Shown: one piece after another, positions 43,616 through 55,600 of the stretch
Layout: each line of letters begins with the position of its first letter
How positions within the stretch are numbered: position 1 is the stretch's first letter
Assembly: GCA_946965045.2 (NCBI GenBank)
Contig: OX337228.1
Coordinates: 1,922,001 to 1,986,000 of the forward strand
From: Epithemia pelagica
Lineage: Eukaryota > Bacillariophyta > Bacillariophyceae > Surirellales > Surirellaceae
Direction of reading: 5' to 3'
Length of the DNA: 64,000 nucleotides
Notes under the pieces: model-generated
Seen by the model: the letters and a program-made list of their open reading frames with translations, nothing else
The model's database searches: none
What the model was told of the DNA's origin: nothing
Made by a program: the position numbers and the translations under genes

Positions 43616-46600
43616 CTAATCCTTACTCCATCCGACCGTAGGAATACTGTAAAACTCCCCAATATGGGACGGCTTGAACCGACCATCGCCCATACCACGT
43701 TCCAAGCAATCCGCCAAAAGAACGGCACATTTCACGTTTGTCACCAACGACACACCGAAATCTACCACGGCACGTCGAAGAATATAGCCCGAAGTCACCT
43801 CGTCCTTTCGTGTAGTCCCTTCGCTCACATTAATCACAAGATCTATCTTGCCTGACTTGATGACACTAAGAGCAGTTCCTGGTCCGTCGTCCGACTCATC
43901 GCTCGGCTTTGAAACAACTTCCATGTCCACGCTGCACGATTCCTTGTAGAACTTTGCCGTACCAGGAGTGCCGTACAAACTGTAACCAAGCTTGTGCAGA
44001 ATCACCAAAGAGTCGGAAAATTCACGGCGGTACATATCGCTCGCAATGGAGAGCAATATCGTCCGGTTCTGTTTCGGTAGTTTGAAAGTTGTCGACAGCA
44101 TCGACTGCAGAAACGCCTCGTGAACATCCTCGCCGAAACAGGCGACTTCTCCAGTAGAGGCCATTTCGACTCCAAGCGTAGGATCGGCTCCCCGAAGACG
44201 AGTAAAGGAGAAGATTGGAGCCTTGACGCAAACGTAATCAATGTCAAGAAGAGAAATCTTGTAAGGCTTAGCATCCAGCCCACACATGGCTTTGGTTGCA
44301 AGGGAAATAAAGTTGTTGTTCAACGTCTTGCTGACAAACGGAAACGTTCTACTAGCCCGAAGGTTGCACTCGATAACCTGGACGCCATTGCCCTTTGCCA
44401 TGAACTGGATGTTAAAAGGTCCAGTAATTCTCAAGGCCTTGGCAATTGCGCTTGCATACCGCTTCACCTGACGAATTGTTCCCACATAAAGTTTTTGAGC
44501 CGGAAGGATAACCGTAGCGTCTCCACTGTGCACACCAGCGTTTTCTAAATGTTCGCCAATGGCGTAGTTCAGAATAACACCCTGATTGGCCACTGCATCG
44601 AACTCAATCTCTTTCGCATTCACAATGAACTTAGACACAACGACTGGTTTATCATTGCCAACTTCTGCTGCAAGATCAAGAAAATTGCGGAGTTGAGACT
44701 CATCGGCTGCAACACGCATTGCCGCACCAGAGAGGACAAAGCTTGGGCGAACCAATACAGGGAATTCAACCTTTTTGGCAAACTCGATTGCTTCATCCTT
44801 TGACTTCAAAGCGCTCCATGGAGGTTGTAATATGCCCAAAGTATCGCACATATCGGAGAATTGCTTTCGATCCTCTGCCCGCTCAATGTCTTTAGAATCT
44901 GTCCCCAGGATATGTGCACCGGACTGCGCAAGAGGGTCGGCAAGATTATTTGGTATTTGCCCACCAACCGAGACGACAATGCCAGACGGTGATTCCCGCT
45001 CGTAAATGTCCATAACGCGTTCCACACTCAATTCCTCGAAATAAAGTCGATCACTCTCGTCGTAGTCTGTGCTGACTGTTTCGGGGTTGTAATTGATGAT
45101 GATGCTCCTGAACTTCTCCCGGCGTAACTGACGAATGCACGAAACAGCACACCAATCAAATTCAACACTTGACCCGATGCAATACGCACCACATCCAAGT
45201 ACAATTACACCTCTATCTTTCACTTCTTGGAGGGTCTCATTCTGACTGGCAACAGACAAGGCCCTGGCTCTGCGCTTGAATTCTGGTGAGTCAAGCCGGG
45301 CCTTTTCAGCTTCGGACAATCGATACGCTGGGACCAAATTTGAGGCATTGGAGGCCATGGCAACATCATCTGCATCCCCAGAGTACGTAACATAGAGATA
45401 GTTGGTTTGAGCAGGGAACTCTGCAGCCAGAGTGTCAATCTGTTTGACAACAGGAATAACGCCGAGTGCCTTGCGACGTTCTCGAACCCGCGATTCCCCA
45501 TCCAGACCTGCGGGCAATCCAATGTACCGTGCAATCTGACGATCGCTGTACCCTGCCTGCTTCAATGCTCTGAGGCGCGCTCTTCCATTTTCCTTTACAA
45601 GGGCCTCCAAGCTCCCAGCCGTCAGCAAGGCAGCTCGCATCATTGCAATGTTCTTCAACTTGGCCAGGAACCAGCGATCAATCTTGGTGAGCTCATGCAC
45701 GCGATCCACAGTCCAGCCTTTCTCGAGAGCCGCCTGGACCGCGAACAGACGTGTATCAGTGGGGGTTTTGAGCTGTGCTTCTAGATCGTTCGATGAATCA
45801 ATCATATTGCTATCTTCACCACAGAGACCATCCAGGGAGGGGTTCACCATGCGGCATGCTTTCTGAATGACCTCCTCAAAAGTCCGACCAATGGACATGA
45901 CCTCTCCCACACTCAACATTGAGGAGCCCAATCTGTTACTAACACGTGAGAACTTTTTCAAATCCCATCGAGGCATTTTGACGACGCAGTAATCCAAACT
46001 GGGCTCAAAGCATGCCGTAGTCGTTTTCGTTACCGAGTTGCGAATGGACACCAAATTTTTTCCCAACGAGAGCTTGGTCGCCACATAGGCCAAGGGGTAT
46101 CCGGTTGCTTTGGACGCCAACGCAGAGGATCGAGACAATCGTGCATTGACTTCAATGATGCAGTACCTCTCACTTTCCGGGTGAAGCGCATACTGGATGT
46201 TACATTCACCAACAATCCCAAGATGTCGAACAACCTTAATTGCCGTACGCCGGAGCATAAAGTATTCGCGGTTGCTGAGAGTCTGCGACGGCGCCACCAC
46301 AATGGAATCTCCCGTATGAATGCCCAAGGGATCAAAGTTTTCCATATTACACACAGTAATGCAGTTGTCACTCGTGTCCCGTACAACCTCGTATTCCAGT
46401 TCTTTCCAACCACGGAGATCCTGGTCCAAAAGAATCTGGTCACTGGTCGCAAACGCCTTGGCCGCCATGACCTTCAATTCTTCTTCATTGGCTGCAAACC
46501 CTGATCCCAATCCACCCAGCGCATAGGCGGCCCGAATCAGAACGGGGAACCCAATCTTTTGCGCAGCCTCCAACGCTTCCTCAATCGTGGTGGCACTGTA

Positions 46601-48485
46601 CGAAAGAGCAATGGTTTCGTCAATTTCTTTTAGTTTTTCACTAAACACTTCGCGATCTTCCGTAGCTTCAATCACAGAAATGGGCGAACCCAGGACTTGC
46701 ACGCCCGCCTCTTGCAACTTGCCGCTTCTCCAAAGTTCCACACCGACATTCAACGCCGTTTGTCCGCCCATGGAAACAATGATCCCATCCGGCTGTTCCT
46801 TTTGGATGATATCCATGACGACTTCGGCCTTGATGGGAAGGAAATAGACGCGATCCGCGGCACGAAAGGCATCCTCCGCGTCTTGGGAGGTTTGGACCGT
46901 GGCAATATTGGGGTTGATGAGAATGACCTCAATTCCTTCTTCTTTGAGAGCCTTGATGCACTGGCTTCCGGAGTAGTCGAATTCCCCCGCTTGTCCAATA
47001 CTCAGACCACCACTCCCCACCAACAAGACCTTCTTGTACGTCTTTCGTTCATAATCCAGTCCATTGTGAAGGACCAAGGGCTGCGGTTCCTTGCGTACAT
47101 GACCGACAAACTTGTCAAACAAAAAGGCCGTATCAAAGGGTCCTCCACTGGCTTCTGGATGAAACTGGACACTAAAAAAGGGCTTGCTCGTATGGACAAT
47201 CCCCTCATTCGTCAAATCATTGGCATTCAAAAAGAGCGGCTTCCAATTCGGAGGCAGCGACGTGGCGTCGACGGCAAACCCGTGATTTTGTGGGGTAATG
47301 TAGCACCGACCATTGCGCAAATCAATGGCGGGCTGGTTCATTCCCCGATTTCCGTACTTGAGCTTGTACGTCGTGGCTCCCGCCGCCAAGGAAAGGAGCT
47401 GGTTCCCCAAACAGATACCAAAGATTGGCTTGGGAGGTTCCAAGGCGAGTGCATACTGGATCGACGCAATGGTTTCGGGGCACATGGTAGGGTCCCCGGG
47501 TCCATTGGAAAGAAAGAGTCCATCCCAACCAATGTTTTCTGGATTGCGTTCCAAATTGTAATTGTATGGAACCACGGTCAACTCGACATTGTGGGACTGA
47601 ACGAGGTAACGGATAATGTTGTACTTCATACCACAATCGTACGCGACAATCCGAGGAGAATTGCCTTTGCCATACACCACAACCGTGGGTGTCGACACTT
47701 CTGCCACCAAATTTCGTTTGTTCGGATCCAAAAACTTTTCTTCCGGTAGAGTCGGCAAGATTGTCGTAGGATTCTGTGTGAGGATAAAAGAGCAACAAGC
47801 AACACCAAGGTGGATTGGGTGAGTTTGGACGAGACACGGAGCGAAGGATGGCAACAATCCACCAATTCCTCTCCCAACACACGCACCGCATGAATCACAC
47901 CCAAGAGCGAACCATGTTCTCGTAATTTCTTGGTCAATTCCCTCGTGTCAATGCCATAAATGGCCGGAACTTTGTTTTCTTCCAACCATTTGGACAAGGA
48001 TTTTTGGGCCGCCCAATGCGAGTGTTCCCACGAGTAGCTGCTGACAATCAATCCAGCCACATGGATTTGGGAAGACTCAAAGTACATGGGCAAGCCATTG
48101 GAATCTTGGACGGACTCGTCCGGGACTCCATAATTTCCCACCAATGGAAAGGTCAGAACCAAGATTTGTCCCCGATACGACGGGTCCGTCAAGGCTTCGG
48201 GATATCCCACCATGCCCGTGTTGAAGACAACTTCTCCTTCCACATCGGTTTGAGCTCCAAAGGAATACCCCAACAGAGGCTCTGACTGATCATTGAGATA
48301 GAGGACTGCCGGTTCACCCTGGAGAGTCATGGCGGAAAATGCACAGACGCGCACAACAACACGTTAGAATCGGGGTTTGTTCGGCCTTTGCAGGATCCAG
48401 TGCGCCATGATGGATGGATGGATGGATGGATCCGACCTACCTGCAGATCCAGATAGCCGAGAGATTCGGACGACTGACCGCTCAT
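43616..48485 (-). CDS. Carbamoyl-phosphate synthase, glutamine amidotransferase-synthetase fusion
   Basis: Exons on the minus strand: 48485-48441, 48318-47887 and 47773-43616, joined by GT-AG introns of 122 and 113 bp, all in phase, giving 1,544 residues. Exon 1 is predicted ([15 protein letters not shown]); the alternative is an ATG at 48330 inside intron 1. The small-subunit domain has [17 protein letters not shown], the amidotransferase nucleophile in GICLGNQ, NHG and FHPEA, so glutamine can be used. The two synthetase halves show ATP-grasp motifs ([45 protein letters not shown]-type; second half [25 protein letters not shown]). A C-terminal MGS-like regulatory domain follows. No DHOase or ATCase domain is fused, unlike animal CAD. 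Product: carbamoyl phosphate for pyrimidines or for the diatom urea cycle; I cannot tell which. No clear transit peptide favours the cytosolic pyrimidine enzyme. Confidence 0.93.
48407..48433. repeat. GGAT microsatellite in an intron
   Basis: A short tandem ATGG repeat lies inside the proposed first intron of the carbamoyl-phosphate synthase gene, close to the splice donor at 48440. Confidence 0.8.
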
Positions 48486-49000
48486 TGTGATCTAGTAGAC
48501 ACAACAATACAATGCGTTCACCGAATCTCACCAAGGAATGAGAATGGGTGTGTCTTTTTTTGGGATCAACGAAAGATTCGATTGATGGTTGCAGGCCAAT
48601 CATTCCTTTCTCGTGCTGCCAAACGAGGGAGAGAGAGACACGCACTCGAAACTACCTACTCCGCCCCACCAAATGATGGCTGGCGTGAAGTCGTGGCGTG
48701 TGGTTCTTCCGTCTTTCTCTCTCGGCTTCTTGCTCATGGTCGTGTCGCGCGGGACAAGAGGATGCACTTGCGTGCGAGGCGTCCCCCAAGAAATTGCACC
48801 TTCTTCAGTCGCTCTTTATTCCATATTGGTCGCATATAGTTACCGTGCACGACGCACGCAGGAGAGCAGGAGAGCAACTTTTGACGAAGCATTTCTGTTT
48901 TCCATTCTGATCTTGCCAACACTTGTTGCCAAGGTACCAGATTGGGTCCCTTCACAAAAGCGCTTTCTCATTGCGCGAGATTGTGTGCATCACCAATGCC
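48486..49000. promoter_or_regulatory. Divergent promoter region
   Basis: These 515 bp separate the minus-strand carbamoyl-phosphate synthase gene from the plus-strand cardiolipin-synthase-like gene. They must hold the promoters and 5' UTRs of both. I see no specific motif I would name. Confidence 0.5.
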
Positions 49001-50392
49001 ATGTCGGCCCGCATGAACCGGTTTCCCACCACCACGACGTTCGGTCGGTCGCTGTCCATCCATGGACGACGGCGACGACAACACTACGGATGGTGCAGGT
49101 CTCCTACGACGCTCTGGGATTCCACAGTCCAGACGTTGGTGTGTCGTTGGGATCCCAGTCACCGTGCCGCATGGTCAGTAGCTACAACGACAACAACAAC
49201 AAAAACAAGGTTGGACTATTATCCATACCGTGTTCGACTGTTGTGGGCACAACGCCACCGTATTTCCGTGTCCCAGTTCAGTGTCATTGGGACACCTCGT
49301 CCCAGTAAGAACACCATTCTGGACGACCCTTGTCGCACCGTGGCTCATCCCTCCCAGAATCATCATAAAAATGATTCGGAAGAAGAACAATCCGAATCGG
49401 ATGCCTTGGACGATCATCGTCGATGGCTGGCGTGGAAAGCCCATTGGTGGCACCAACTGCAATCCATTCCCAATGTCTTGAGTTTGTCGAGAATGTGTGC
49501 CACGCCCGTGTTGTGTTTTTGGATCGTGACAGATCAACCCCTCTATGCGCTGGCGGGCTGCACGGTGGCGGCCATTTCGGATGTTGTCGACGGTTGGATT
49601 GCCAAGCACTGGGGGATGGAAACCGTACTGGGAACCTATTTGGATCCCGCGGCCGATAAGGTCCTCATCAATGGCTTGTCCTTGGCCATTTGGTACAATG
49701 GAACCTTGCCGACACCCATCATGGCCATTTGGATGATCAAAGATGTCGCACTCTTGGCCGCCACCCATCAACACCTCGTCAACCTCCCACGCACCACCAC
49801 CACCACACCACGAACGACCCGCGAAGATGCTGCTCGTACAAGTGGTAGGGTCCAGGAGAAGAAGGACGGCCCTCCGAATGTCACGGATACTGCTACTACT
49901 CCTTCGAGCACACGTCTGTGGACGGAGGTGTTTGTCAGCAAACGACGACGGCTGGAATGGCTGGAAAAACTGGATCCCTTGACTGTTCCCATCAAGGTCC
50001 AACCCACCCTCACGTCCAAAGTCAATACAGCCTTGCAATTTGCCGTCTTGGCCATGGCCACCGTTCATCCCTTGTACAACTTGGAACCCTATTTAGGCTA
50101 CCTGTGTTGGACCACGGCCGGTACCACCATCCTGGCCTTGACCAGTTATATGGGCTATCGAGGTTTTTCCAAGATTGGCACCGCTCCGACGACCCATTCC
50201 ACACACCATGACGACGACGACGATGACAGGGTTCCGCCACTGGATCCCAATCGCAAACAACAACCACAACAACAACATCAACCGACACATTCCTTGTCGA
50301 GATCCAGGCTTGGCATCCCCATGCCGAGATCACCCATTGTGGTGGACAAGCAGCAACATCATTCCAACGAAACTACAAAGAAACAATCATGA
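49001..50392 (+). CDS. CDP-alcohol phosphatidyltransferase, likely mitochondrial cardiolipin synthase
   Basis: The ATG at 49001 (MSARMNRF) gives 463 residues; an upstream TTG is ignored. The first 120 residues are basic and Ser/Thr/His-rich, consistent with a mitochondrial presequence plus a disordered region. Then comes IPNVLSLSRMCATPVL and the family signature DVVDGWIAKHWGMETVLG followed by TYLDPAADK, which matches D(x2)DG(x2)A(x9)G(x3)D(x3)D (Lys replaces the usual Arg after Ala). Membrane helices flank it. VQPTLTSKVNTALQF near the C-terminal side resembles eukaryotic cardiolipin synthases, which join phosphatidylglycerol and CDP-diacylglycerol. A Thr-rich insert separates the middle helices, and the tail has poly-Asp and Gln/His runs. 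Confidence 0.82.
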   Translation: MSARMNRFPTTTTFGRSLSIHGRRRRQHYGWCRSPTTLWDSTVQTLVCRWDPSHRAAWSVATTTTTTKTRLDYYPYRVRLLWAQRHRISVSQFSVIGTPRPSKNTILDDPCRTVAHPSQNHHKNDSEEEQSESDALDDHRRWLAWKAHWWHQLQSIPNVLSLSRMCATPVLCFWIVTDQPLYALAGCTVAAISDVVDGWIAKHWGMETVLGTYLDPAADKVLINGLSLAIWYNGTLPTPIMAIWMIKDVALLAATHQHLVNLPRTTTTTPRTTREDAARTSGRVQEKKDGPPNVTDTATTPSSTRLWTEVFVSKRRRLEWLEKLDPLTVPIKVQPTLTSKVNTALQFAVLAMATVHPLYNLEPYLGYLCWTTAGTTILALTSYMGYRGFSKIGTAPTTHSTHHDDDDDDRVPPLDPNRKQQPQQQHQPTHSLSRSRLGIPMPRSPIVVDKQQHHSNETTKKQS

Positions 50393-50493
50393 TTACACAG
50401 CTATGCGCCACTACAGCAGGACAGCCACAACAGGATGTTCCGGAAAGGTCCAATCAGAGCTGTTTCGATCTAGGAGACATTTTTGGATCCGAT

Positions 50494-51730
50494 TTACCGT
50501 GGAGTTCCAGAGGCTTGATCCGCGGCCCACGCGACCGCAATGGCGTTTCGGCCGTCCTCCAACTCGGAGAAAGAGGGACGAGTCGTAATATCGTACATGA
50601 CTTTGACACAAAAGTTCTGCAACTTGCAAGAGTTTACCTGCTGAAAGGCATTGCTCAAATTATTCAACACACGATGCAATACTTGGTCCGTTTCCATGGG
50701 CTCAAAGAAGGATGCCCGCACATGGAAACCAAAATGCTCAATATAGCTTGTACATTCCGCCCGGGTCAACACTTGACCTCGGTGAAACACATCCACAAAT
50801 CGGTCCAACTCTGGCAGATACACGACCACATGACCCGGTAGACCAATAATGTCCGCTTGGACGCCCAATCGACGTCCAACAAATTGATAGATTAGAGCCA
50901 ATGTCAAGGGTAAACCTCTTTTATCGCGCAAAACGGAGTGTAGAAGTGAATTGTTGTAGTTGTAGTAATCGCTACTGTTACCCAAGAAAGGACGGTGCGC
51001 GTCATTATCGTTGTCTGCATTGCTCTCTGCAAACATGACAGTATGAAGCGCATCCACAATTTGCGGTAGCGTAGCACTAGTGGCACTCGAATGGACCCCC
51101 AAACCGGCGCCCCGACGAGCCTGCGCGGCCATATCATCCAAAGTTTGGTGTATACGTTGAGATGTGGAATCCTCAACGTGATCTGGATCAAGTTCGCTAA
51201 ACATCTTGCTCACGAGAATCATCAGTTCTTCTCTTTCCACTAGGTCAAAATTGCTCGAGACGTGCGGCTGTGTTCGGCGCCGCATGCAATCCAATAGATC
51301 TTCCAAGGTACCAGCGCAATGAATCAGACGCAAACAGCTTCTTGCAAAAGCGCCATGATTGTCAAACGTTTCGGTCGAGTCCGCATCCTGGTCGGACCGA
51401 TTCAAGGGTATCGAAAGCTCTGGAAGAAGTTTCGTATTATTTGCTTCGTTGTCGCAAATGGTGTTGTCCATACCATGTGGTCGATTCCAGATCCTCCAAA
51501 GCAAGTCCATTACATCCCGTCCCTGATTCGCCAACTTTTTGGCAAACTGTATGAGGCCTTTTATAGTTTTGTTTTGATGATTGGCACATAGAGCAACGAG
51601 CTCTAAATAAGTGGACCATTCAAGGGAATGACGGTGGGAATACATCGCCTTGAATCGAGAAACCTCCGAACGCTGAAGTTGTTTGGATTGGCGAGAGTGC
51701 ATTTGGAATCTTGCGTAGAACAGTGGCTTC
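50494..51730 (-). pseudogene. FBXO21-like gene, 3' part (transglutaminase-like domain)
   Basis: The minus-strand frame continues from the family C insertion to the stop at 50494. It contains a helical region, then the SirB1/FBXO21 transglutaminase-core-2 signature: RGLPLTLALIYQFVGRRLGV followed by IIGLPGHVVVYL, and VDVFHRGQVLT. The F-box part lies on the other side of the element (57756-58044). Removing the element and one GCTTC duplication gives the in-frame junction SIYCWKPLFYARF and a 506-residue protein. FBXO21 is a substrate receptor of SCF ubiquitin ligases. No other defect is visible, so the interruption may be allele- or strain-specific. The gene ends 102 bp from the convergent cardiolipin-synthase-like gene. 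Confidence 0.88.
51726..51730. repeat. Target-site duplication of family C (left)
   Basis: GCTTC directly before the left LTR equals GCTTC at 57756-57760 directly after the right LTR. Confidence 0.93.
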
Positions 51731-51944
51731 TGTTGGAACGGAACCAGGAACAGAGCAAGGAACAGGATGACCAAACAGCGACCAGCAAAGATGAAGAAGA
51801 TGAAGAAGGTTGGATCTTAGTCAAGCGACGTGGCAAGGCGCAAAAGAAAACTACAGATGAGCAAAGAGCTCATTCTATTGGAAATATCTAAAATAAGAAG
51901 CCTTTTGACGTTGCCTTTACAGCACGGCTTGTTTAGTTCCAACA
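51731..51944 (+). repeat. Family C 5' LTR
   Basis: This 214-bp LTR has 9-bp perfect inverted ends TGTTGGAAC/GTTCCAACA, the usual TG...CA. TTCTATTGGAAATA at 51873-51886 is complementary to the bases that directly follow the LTR. Confidence 0.95.
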
Positions 51945-51958
51945 TATTTCCAATAGAA
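51945..51958 (+). promoter_or_regulatory. Primer-binding site of family C, complementary to its own LTR
   Basis: TATTTCCAATAGAA starts at the first base after the 5' LTR, where a retroelement primer-binding site must be. It is the perfect 14-base reverse complement of LTR bases 51873-51886. This is the arrangement of self-primed elements such as Tf1, in which the 5' end of the mRNA folds back as primer. It requires that transcription start at or near 51873, which I cannot verify. Confidence 0.6.
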
Positions 51959-51992
51959 AATACTTTCCAGATTGTCCTGTGAACTACTGTGA

Positions 51993-52619
51993 ATGGCTTC
52001 CGGGGACGGTGATAGTGTCACAGATCAAGTTGAAGAACACGTTGACCCAGAAACGCCATTGGGGCGTCTTTTGGCCGAACTGACCCAATTGAGTATCAAC
52101 GAACAAGAAGCGTACACACAATTGGAGCGGAGGTACGAGGAAGCTGCACGACAGCGCGAGGCGGCGTTTAGTGAAGCCCGAGCCCAATTGGAACGAGATC
52201 GACAAGAAGAACGCAGATTCGATTTAGCTCAACTATCAACGTCGAGAGCGGCCGTACACCAAAACGCCATCGAAGAACGACGACAACTGATCCGCCGTAT
52301 TCACGGGCTGGCACCACAAGAACCGGTCCCTCAAGATATCCCGTCCAACAACGGCCATCAACGGCGCAATCAACCCAGACGCGTTGGTGTGCCAGTTCGC
52401 CCGGTGAACGTCCCTCGAGAGTTGCCAATCGGGACACGAGTCCGTGTATTGAATTCGCTGCGTCTCGCTCAGCGTACCCCAGCACGAAACCTCGAAGGTC
52501 GTGTTATCAGTGTTGGAAGCCGGTTCTACACTCTTTCCATTTGGAATCCTACGACACGGCAAACAGAAGAACACCGTCGTCAAAGGAACAACATAGCAGT
52601 GATTACGGACAATGAGTAA
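51993..52619 (+). CDS. ORF1 of family C, coiled-coil and small beta domain
   Basis: This 208-residue ORF starts at ATG 51993 (MASGDGDSVTDQ). Residues 25-100 form a charged, heptad-like helix rich in Glu/Arg/Gln/Ala (YTQLERRYEEAARQREAAF), a probable coiled coil. A Pro/Arg-rich linker follows. The last 60 residues (LPIGTRVRVLNSLRL, NLEGRVISVGSRFYTLSIWN) resemble a small SH3/KOW-like beta barrel. It ends at TAA 52617-52619, overlapping the gag-pol start in ATGAGTAA. Ordinary copia elements lack such an ORF. It could be an RNA-binding or oligomerising chaperone of the particle. Confidence 0.75.
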   Translation: MASGDGDSVTDQVEEHVDPETPLGRLLAELTQLSINEQEAYTQLERRYEEAARQREAAFSEARAQLERDRQEERRFDLAQLSTSRAAVHQNAIEERRQLIRRIHGLAPQEPVPQDIPSNNGHQRRNQPRRVGVPVRPVNVPRELPIGTRVRVLNSLRLAQRTPARNLEGRVISVGSRFYTLSIWNPTTRQTEEHRRQRNNIAVITDNE

Positions 52620-55600
52620 TCGTTCAGGGACGGAGGCCCGCCCTGACGCAGCACCCAGCAGCAATGCAGGATCGTCCAACACGCGCAGCAACCAAGGCGG
52701 AGGGTCCAGGCGCAGTGGCGGCGGACGTGGTCGAGGCAACAGGAATCAAGGTCCAGCCAATCAGTCTCGCTTCCAAGGCCAGGAGCCTTCATTAAAGGAC
52801 TGCACCTTTGATTACTCAGAGGACTCCCAGTCCAAACGTTATATTCGAAACATTGAGTTGTTGGTTGGGTACATTGGTACCAATTACAATCGACACAACA
52901 TGCACTTCCAGAAAGCAGTGGAGCAACTGGAACTCCCTGATCCTCCTCCAGTCAAGCGTCCTAAAGATATGAAAGATCTGATTGAGGTTGAAGAATGGAA
53001 ACTCAATTACAAAGCAAGAGAGGAACAAATGCTAGTATATGAAGGATTTCGATCCTCGCTGTTCAGTTTGCTACTGGGGCAGTGTACTCCCCTACTACGC
53101 GACAAGTTGAGAGCCAAGAGTGAATACCAACCGATTCAAGACAAGCGGGATGGCGTGGCTCTGCTTAAACTCATCAAAGCAACCACATTCACCTACGACT
53201 CAAATCGTCTCTACACGGCGGTGTCGAGGGACCGTTTGAAAGAAGAATTCTTCTCCTTACGTCGCAAAAATAATCAAACTATTCAAGCATATTATGAGGT
53301 ATTTCGCGCAAAGTACAAGGTTCTAGAAGAGTTGAACATTGTGCTGTATGACGAAGACTTCGCCGCCGAGATTGCCAAACGCGAGAAGCGGAGCAAGGTG
53401 ACCGATGAGGACAGAAAGGAAGCACAAGAAAGATGTGTGGCCGTGCGGTTTATACGTACATGCGGCCAAAAAGATTATGAATCTCATCTTCAAAATACCT
53501 TTTTGGATGGACAGAACAACTATCCATCAAGCCTCGCCGAGGCCCGTGCCATTATCGATAACCGGCTGATGAGCAATCGACACAACCAGAATAATCAAGT
53601 GAATGTGAACCAAACTGGGAATGAGTCTGCCACTGGAGTTGCATACCATACCCAGGGCGTGTCATCTGATGATACTTCGACCCTCACAGAAAACACATCC
53701 GGAGCAGGGACCCAAGAATCAGGTAATCGAGGACAAGGTACAGTAACCTCATCCTCCCGATCCATTCCCCCAGTTGTAACAGACTCACCTCCTGCATTCT
53801 CCTTTGCTGCTTCCTCTTCACAGGCCAGCATCCCTCCTAACTGGATCCTCCTGGACAATCAGTCCACAGTAGATATCATCGTCAATCAAGCACTACTCAA
53901 GAACATTCACTCAAGTGACCATCCAATCACGGTGTCCAGCCATGCGGGCAGCCGCATATTGTATCATCAAGGCCTGTTACCAGGATACGGCTTAGTCTGG
54001 TACGACAAGGCTGGCCCTGCCAACATTTTATCACTCCGCAATGCCCAAGCAAGATTCCACATTACGTATAATAGCGTGGACGGCAATAGTTTCGAATTAA
54101 AAGATCCTGCAACGGGAAGACTCAAGCACACCTTTCATCAGAGTCCCGAAGGACTATTCTATATGGATAGTAGTAACCTAGCACATGGTAGTTTCTTAAC
54201 TACCGTGTCTAGTAACGAAAGTGGTTACTCCCCAAGGGAAGTCTCAAGAGCTAAATTAGCAAGAAGCATACAGGCAAGAATCGGTCGCCCATCAACAAGG
54301 GATTTTATCAAAATTGTGGAAGGGAACATGCTCCCTAACACACCCATCAATGCCAAGGATATTCGAAGAGCAGAGACAATATATGGTCCCGACCTTGGAT
54401 CATTAAAAGGAAAGACTACCCGAAGAAAGGCACCTGTTGTGGACACTGAGATCCTAGTGCCTCCTAGCATCAAGGATGAACACAAGGACATCACATTAGC
54501 TATGGACGTCATGCATGTGAACGGAATCCCGTTCTTGCTGGCAACAACACGAAAGATTCGGTTCGGCATGGTTGAAGCTCTTCCACGATTGACTGAAGAT
54601 GCAATGATGACAGCAATCAAACGGATTGTTGGCGTGCTAAGACGAGGCGATCTACGTCCGCGAGTACTGCTGTTCGATGGAGCACTGGCCTACGAAAGTT
54701 TCCAACATCGGCTTAATATGCTGGGCATCCAGCTAAACACCACAGCTCAAGACGAACACGTGGGAGAAGCCGAACGGTTCATTAGAACTGTGAAAGATCG
54801 CATGCGTAGCGCCTTCAACATGTTGCCATATGCAACCGTTCCCAAAGTGATGGTGATTGAACTGGCCAAGTTTGTCGTGTTTTGGTTAAACAGTTTCCCG
54901 AATAAAAATGGGATATCGACTACCATGAGCCCACGCGAAATCGTAACGGGAGAGAAGATGGATTATCGAGCCCACTGTCGATACGAGTTTGGACAATACG
55001 TACAATGCCACGAGCAACACGACAATTCAATGGCTCCCAGAACAATCGGAGCTCTGGCTTTACGTCCTACCGGCAACAGGCAAGGAAGCTACTATTTCCT
55101 TAGCCTTGACAGTGGACGGGTCATCACCAGAAATAACGCAACAACTTTACCTATGCCGGATGAAGTGATTAAGCGTGTGGAGGCCTTGGCAGCTGCACAG
55201 TCCATGCAGCCAGGACTAGCATTCAGTAACCGCGACAACAGGATCCTATCGCTAGATGATGACAATCCACTGTTCAACGAGGCCGATGATGACACCTATG
55301 TCGACGACGACGAATCAGATGAGGATCTCCGCTATGATGATGACATGGTGGCTCAGGAATTGGAGCCAGCCGTCGATCATCCAGAAGCGACGGAAAACCC
55401 AGGAGTGGGGGAAAATCAAGGAGTGAGGGAGGATTTAGGAGTGGAGGAGTTGGTAGTGGGGGAAGAAATGCAAGAGGAGGAACCGGCCGCTGTGACCATC
55501 GACGATGTCCAGCATGTTGCTCAGGAGGAGGATGATATCATAGAGGAGGATGCTGGCTCAGTAGTGGAGGACGAGGAGAGTCAAAACAATCAAGAGGACA

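Noticed and set aside
43616-48485. Calling the carbamoyl-phosphate synthase the mitochondrial urea-cycle enzyme
   Set aside because: No clear mitochondrial transit peptide is visible, and the sequence alone does not separate the two diatom paralogues without a tree.
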